DNA of 12,753 nt. Source: Desulfobulbus sp. (lineage in GTDB: Bacteria > Desulfobacterota > Desulfobulbia > Desulfobulbales > Desulfobulbaceae). This document shows positions 9,475 to 12,753 of this stretch, one piece after another. Position 1 is the stretch's first letter. Every line of letters begins with the position of its first letter. The position numbers and the translations under genes are program-made. Location of the stretch: NCBI GenBank assembly GCA_028684915.1, contig JAQUEZ010000171.1:1-12753 (forward strand). Reading direction: 5' to 3'. The notes under the pieces were generated by a model. It saw only the letters and a program-made list of their open reading frames with translations, was not told where the DNA came from and did not search any database.

Positions 9475-10443
9475 TTAGTATTTCAGCCCCATTCGGTCAC
9501 GAACCAACTCCAGGGTGAGCATCGCCTTGGCGCGAGCTTTCTCTGCGCCCTCAGCAAGCAGCTGACGCAGGTAGTCCTGATTATCAAGCAGTTCTTTTTT
9601 CTTAGCCCGAGCACCGGCAAAGTGAGCGTTGATCAACTCAAAGAGATCCTGTTTAAGATACCCATAGGCGGCACCGCCATTCACATACAGTTCACGCACC
9701 TCGCGCATCTTCTCTTCTGGAGCAAAGAGCTTGAGCAGCGCATAGAGGTTGCAGTTATCCGGATCTTTGGGTTCCTCAACCGGAGTAGCGTCGGTTTGAA
9801 TAGCCATCACCCGCTTGCGCAGCGCCTTCTCCTCAAGAAAAATGGGGATGGTATTATCATAGGATTTGGACATTTTCTGCCCATCCAGACCCGGAACAAT
9901 GGCGGTGGACTCGCTGATTAACGGCTCCGGGAGGACAAAGGTCTCACCAAAGGAATGGTTGAACCGTTGAGCAATGTCGCGGGCAACTTCCACATGCTGT
10001 TTCTGGTCCTTGCCCACCGGTACAACCTGTGCCTGATAGAGAAGGATGTCTGCTGCCATCAGAACCGGATAGGCAAAAAGGCCATGACTGGCCGGAATAT
10101 TTTTGGCCACCTTGTCCTTATAGGCGTGACAACGCTCCAACAGTCCCATGGGGGTCATGGTGGACAGCAGCCAGGAAAGTTCGCAGACTTCGGGAACATC
10201 TGACTGCACCCAGAAGATGCACTTGTTGGGATCAAGGCCCAAGGCCAAGAAGTCCGCAGCCGCCTCCAGCGTACCCTTGCTCAGCCGTTCACGATCTTGA
10301 ACCGAGGTCAGCGCGTGGAGGTCAACGATGAAAACATAGAGCTCCGAGCTGTCCATCTGATGGAGCATGGGTTGCATCATCCCGAAGTAATTTCCAATAT
10401 GGAGTTTTCCCGAAGGTTGTATTCCTGACAGTGTTCGTTTCAT
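9475..10443 (-). CDS. trpS: Tryptophanyl-tRNA synthetase
   Basis: A 322-residue class Ic aminoacyl-tRNA synthetase that charges tRNA-Trp in the cytoplasm; the length fits the bacterial TrpS family (about 325-335). The N-terminus MKRTLSGIQPSGKLHIGNY carries the HIGH-type signature as HIGN (15-18). The KMSKS loop is intact (190-194, in GQKMSKSYDN). Asp132 in ADILLYQA lies where the Bacillus stearothermophilus enzyme binds the tryptophan indole, and PVGKDQ (142-147) is also conserved. The C-terminal helical region binds the anticodon. The start is an ATG with only a purine-rich GAAGAAGAGAGAG upstream, a weak ribosome binding site. It follows dnaK on the same strand but is separated by a strong terminator, and it has its own candidate promoter, so it is probably an independent unit. 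Confidence 0.97.
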   Translation of the reverse strand: MKRTLSGIQPSGKLHIGNYFGMMQPMLHQMDSSELYVFIVDLHALTSVQDRERLSKGTLEAAADFLALGLDPNKCIFWVQSDVPEVCELSWLLSTMTPMGLLERCHAYKDKVAKNIPASHGLFAYPVLMAADILLYQAQVVPVGKDQKQHVEVARDIAQRFNHSFGETFVLPEPLISESTAIVPGLDGQKMSKSYDNTIPIFLEEKALRKRVMAIQTDATPVEEPKDPDNCNLYALLKLFAPEEKMREVRELYVNGGAAYGYLKQDLFELINAHFAGARAKKKELLDNQDYLRQLLAEGAEKARAKAMLTLELVRDRMGLKY

Positions 10444-10490
10444 AGCTCTCTCTTCTTCTCTACTGATGGTCTAGTGGGGCAAACCGAACC

Positions 10491-10520
10491 GTTATAGCGC
10501 AATTCCTGAAAAAAAGGCAA
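10491..10520 (-). promoter_or_regulatory. Candidate sigma-70 promoter for trpS
   Basis: On the minus strand TTGCCT (10515-10520, 4 of 6 consensus) and TATAAC (10491-10496, 5 of 6) are 18 bases apart. Transcription would start near 10484, giving a leader of about 40 bases. The -35 overlaps the end of the T run of the dnaK terminator. A separate promoter is expected because that terminator is strong. Confidence 0.5.
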
Positions 10521-10552
10521 AAAAATGGGAGTGCGGCTTTCACCGCACTCCC
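10519..10552 (-). terminator. Strong Rho-independent terminator of dnaK
   Basis: A perfect 10-bp stem, GGGAGTGCGG (10527-10536) with CCGCACTCCC (10543-10552), encloses a 6-base loop. On the minus strand it is followed by one A and then seven T (complement of 10519-10525). It begins 39 bp past the dnaK stop. The arms contain GAGTGC and GCACTC, but in the opposite order to a CIRCE operator, so this is a terminator only. Confidence 0.9.
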
Positions 10553-10591
10553 TATTCTTCCGTTTGCACCAATCTGCTCGAAAACGGCCCT

Positions 10592-12520
10592 TTATTTTAC
10601 TTCTTCGAAATCAGCGTCAACCACGTCATCGTCGTCCTTGCCGCCTTTCTTGCCCTGGCCGCCGGCGGCACCACCGGCTGCACCGCCATCATCTCCAGGA
10701 GCAGCCCCTTGAGCTTTGGCCTGGGCATACATCAACTCAGCCAGCTTGTGTGATGCCTGGGTCAGGGTGTCGGTCGCACTCTTGATAGCAGCTGCGTCAT
10801 CGGTTTCCATGACTTTTTTCAGGTTTTCGATCTCGCGCTCAACATTGCCCTTGGTCTCCGCATCCACCTTTTCGCCCAATTCGGTCAGGGTCTTGGTGGT
10901 CATGTGGATCATGGAGTCGGCGTTGTTCTTGGCCTCGACCAATTCTTTGCGTTTTTTGTCTTCCTCGGCATGGAGCTCGGCATCCTTTTTCATCCGCTCG
11001 ATCTCTTCCTCGGACAGGCCGGAGGAGGCGGTGATGCGGATCGACTGTTCTTTAGCAGTCCCCAGATCCTTGGCGGAAACATGAAGAATACCGTTGGCAT
11101 CCAGGTCAAAGGTAACCTCGATCTGGGGAACGCCACGCGGTGCCGGCGGGATATCGGCCAGCTCGAAACGACCGATGGTCTTATTGTTACTGGCCATCTC
11201 GCGCTCACCCTGGAGCACGTGGATGGAAACCGCTGGCTGACTGTCGGCTGCAGTGGAGAACACCTGACTTTTCTTGGTCGGAACGGTGGTGTTCTTTTCG
11301 ATCAGCTTGGTCATAACTCCGCCCAGGGTCTCAATACCCAAGGACAGCGGGGTAACGTCAAGCAGGAGAACGTCTTTCACATCGCCCTTGAGTACACCAC
11401 CCTGAATGGCGGCACCGATGGCCACAACTTCATCCGGGTTAACCCCCTTGTGTGGGTCCTTGCCGAAGATAGCTTTCACCTTCTCTTGTACCTTGGGCAT
11501 ACGGGTCATACCGCCGACCAGGATGACCTCGTCGATCTCGGAAGGGTTCAGCCCCGCATCCTTAAGCGCGGTACGGCAGGGTCCTTCACAACGATCGATC
11601 AGGTCTTCAACCAAGGCCTCAAGCTTAGACCGACTCAGTTTCACATTGAGATGTTTGGGACCGGTTGCATCAGCGGTGATGAATGGCAGGTTGATATCGG
11701 TCTCCATGGCGGAGGACAACTCCTTCTTGGCCTTTTCCGCCTCTTCCTTCAACCGCTGCAAGGCCATCTTGTCGTTGCGCAGATCAACGCCCTGCTCGCG
11801 CTTGAACTCGTCGGCAAGCCAGTTGACGATGCGCATGTCAAAATCCTCACCACCGAGAAAGGTATCACCGTTGGTGGATTTTACCTCAAAGACACCGTCG
11901 CCGATCTCAAGGATGGAAACATCGAAAGTACCGCCACCCAAGTCAAAGACCGCAATTTTCTCTTCGCCTTTCTTATCCAAGCCATAGGCAAGGGATGCGG
12001 CAGTGGGCTCGTTGATAATACGCTGAACGTTGAGTCCGGCGATCTTACCCGCATCCTTGGTGGCCTGACGCTGGGCATCATTAAAGTAGGCGGGGACGGT
12101 GACAACGGCTTCGGTTACCGGCTCGCCCAAATACTCCTCGGCAGTCTGTTTCATCTTGCCTAGGATCATGGCCGAAATTTCGGCAGCGGTGTAGGTCTTC
12201 CCGTCAACTTCAACGACCGCGTCGCCACCGGGGCCCTCAACGATGGCAAACGGACTGACACCTATCGATTTTTTCACCTCGGGATCAGTGAATTTCCGAC
12301 CGATCAAGCGCTTGATAGCAAACAGTGTCCTGGTCGGATTGGTCACCGACTGACGTTTGGCTATCTGCCCTACCAGACGCTCAGCGCTGTCGGAAAAGGC
12401 GACAATGGACGGGGTGGTCCGGTTGCCTTCGCTATTTTCAATGACCTTGGGATCCCCCCCCTCCATAATTGCCACACACGAGTTGGTGGTGCCTAAGTCA
12501 ATACCTATGATTTTACCCAT
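10592..12520 (-). CDS. dnaK: Molecular chaperone DnaK (Hsp70)
   Basis: A 642-residue Hsp70 that binds exposed hydrophobic segments in an ATP-driven cycle with DnaJ and GrpE in the cytoplasm. The N-terminal ATPase begins [15 protein letters not shown] (1-15). Lys70, Pro143 and Glu171 are at the E. coli positions, and the phosphate loop [10 protein letters not shown] (191-200) includes Thr198. The interdomain linker [10 protein letters not shown] (383-392) leads into the substrate-binding beta domain (about 393-505), the helical lid (to about 603) and a glycine-rich, acidic tail ending EEVK. The ATG at 12520 is chosen because GGAG (12530-12533) lies 9 bases upstream and the family N-terminus begins there. 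A TTG at 12565 would add 15 atypical residues that run through the ribosome binding site. It lies 92 bp downstream of grpE on the same strand; that gap holds TATAAA without a good -35. dnaJ is not adjacent. Confidence 0.98.
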   Translation of the reverse strand: MGKIIGIDLGTTNSCVAIMEGGDPKVIENSEGNRTTPSIVAFSDSAERLVGQIAKRQSVTNPTRTLFAIKRLIGRKFTDPEVKKSIGVSPFAIVEGPGGDAVVEVDGKTYTAAEISAMILGKMKQTAEEYLGEPVTEAVVTVPAYFNDAQRQATKDAGKIAGLNVQRIINEPTAASLAYGLDKKGEEKIAVFDLGGGTFDVSILEIGDGVFEVKSTNGDTFLGGEDFDMRIVNWLADEFKREQGVDLRNDKMALQRLKEEAEKAKKELSSAMETDINLPFITADATGPKHLNVKLSRSKLEALVEDLIDRCEGPCRTALKDAGLNPSEIDEVILVGGMTRMPKVQEKVKAIFGKDPHKGVNPDEVVAIGAAIQGGVLKGDVKDVLLLDVTPLSLGIETLGGVMTKLIEKNTTVPTKKSQVFSTAADSQPAVSIHVLQGEREMASNNKTIGRFELADIPPAPRGVPQIEVTFDLDANGILHVSAKDLGTAKEQSIRITASSGLSEEEIERMKKDAELHAEEDKKRKELVEAKNNADSMIHMTTKTLTELGEKVDAETKGNVEREIENLKKVMETDDAAAIKSATDTLTQASHKLAELMYAQAKAQGAAPGDDGGAAGGAAGGQGKKGGKDDDDVVDADFEEVK

Positions 12521-12612
12521 AATTCGTTTCTCCTGTCTCCTGTATTTATATCCGGCAAAAGCCAAAAAAATTCACAATATCAAGTAGTACAATGTGCTCA
12601 ATCAGCCACTTG

Positions 12613-12753
12613 TCAAGCTGCTTTTTCCGGACCACTGGAAACAACCACCTGGGCATGGCGAAGCACACGATCTTTAAACCGGTAGCCTTTGGCAAACTCG
12701 CGCAACACATGGTTGGCCGGGATCTCCTCGCTCGCTTCCATGGTTAGGGCGTT
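12613..12753 (-). CDS. grpE: Nucleotide exchange factor GrpE, C-terminal fragment cut by the window edge
   Basis: The last 46 codons and TGA stop of a frame entering from the right edge. The peptide contains ALTMEASEEIPANHVLREF and then KGYRFKDRVLRHAQVVVS. This matches the GrpE C-terminal beta domain, in which a conserved NxV...(Q/A)KGY.L..R..RPA.V.V pattern ends the protein. GrpE releases ADP from DnaK. Here the usual Pro after R(V/L)(L/I)R is His, a mild change. Its place directly before dnaK supports the call, as grpE-dnaK (often behind hrcA) is a common heat-shock operon. The start and any CIRCE operator would lie outside the window. Confidence 0.9.
   Translation of the reverse strand, partial: NALTMEASEEIPANHVLREFAKGYRFKDRVLRHAQVVVSSGPEKAA

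Noticed and set aside
10527..10552. A CIRCE heat-shock operator
   Set aside because: GAGTGC and GCACTC are present but in the reverse order to TTAGCACTC-N9-GAGTGCTAA, downstream of dnaK, and with a T run. It is a terminator.
10904..12163. A 419-codon open frame on the plus strand opposite dnaK
   Set aside because: It lies wholly antisense to a clear DnaK. The translated sequence has no recognisable family, and it is rich in the His, Gly, Asn and Leu residues expected from reading this codon usage backwards.
12521..12565. An N-terminal extension of DnaK from a TTG at 12565
   Set aside because: The extra 15 codons run through the ribosome binding site of the ATG at 12520 and do not resemble DnaK, whose N-terminus begins exactly at [12 protein letters not shown].

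Overview
The window reads as a stretch of ordinary chromosome from a Gram-negative bacterium, most likely a member of the Desulfobacterota (the former Deltaproteobacteria, Desulfobulbus-like). This placement rests on the overall look of the CarB, CarA, FtsH and DnaK proteins, the moderately GC-rich sequence, the presence of waaA (which implies Kdo-lipid A and so an outer membrane), and the short intergenic spaces. It was made by eye, without a database search. All recognisable genes are housekeeping genes. I see no mobile element, phage, CRISPR array, tRNA, rRNA or defence locus.

Left block (1-7935, all on the minus strand, so read right to left): waaA (Kdo transferase) - carA - carB (carbamoyl phosphate synthetase) - ftsH (membrane AAA+ protease) - folP (dihydropteroate synthase; only the first 14-15 codons are in the window). 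carA and carB are 27 bp apart and surely form one operon. The other gaps (114, 98 and 161 bp) are large enough to hold promoters or attenuators. Between ftsH and folP lie a terminator-like hairpin, a weak candidate promoter overlapping it, and a palindromic dispersed-repeat-like element.

Middle (7936-9474): a roughly 370-bp divergent intergenic region with a good candidate waaA promoter, a weaker promoter for the rightward gene, and a GC-rich hairpin between them. The only plus-strand gene follows (8306-9373). It encodes an exported peptidyl-prolyl isomerase in which a cyclophilin domain and an FKBP domain are joined in one chain. This rare dual-immunophilin architecture is the most distinctive thing in the window. 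A bidirectional terminator separates it from the convergent trpS.

Right block (9475-12753, minus strand): grpE (C-terminal end only) - dnaK - trpS. dnaK ends in a strong terminator, and trpS has its own candidate promoter overlapping the U-tract of that terminator. dnaJ is not next to dnaK. Several proteins here deal with protein quality control (FtsH, DnaK, GrpE and the exported isomerase), but the layout gives no strong reason to see them as one regulated system. I did not find a convincing undescribed system; the findings below are modest.
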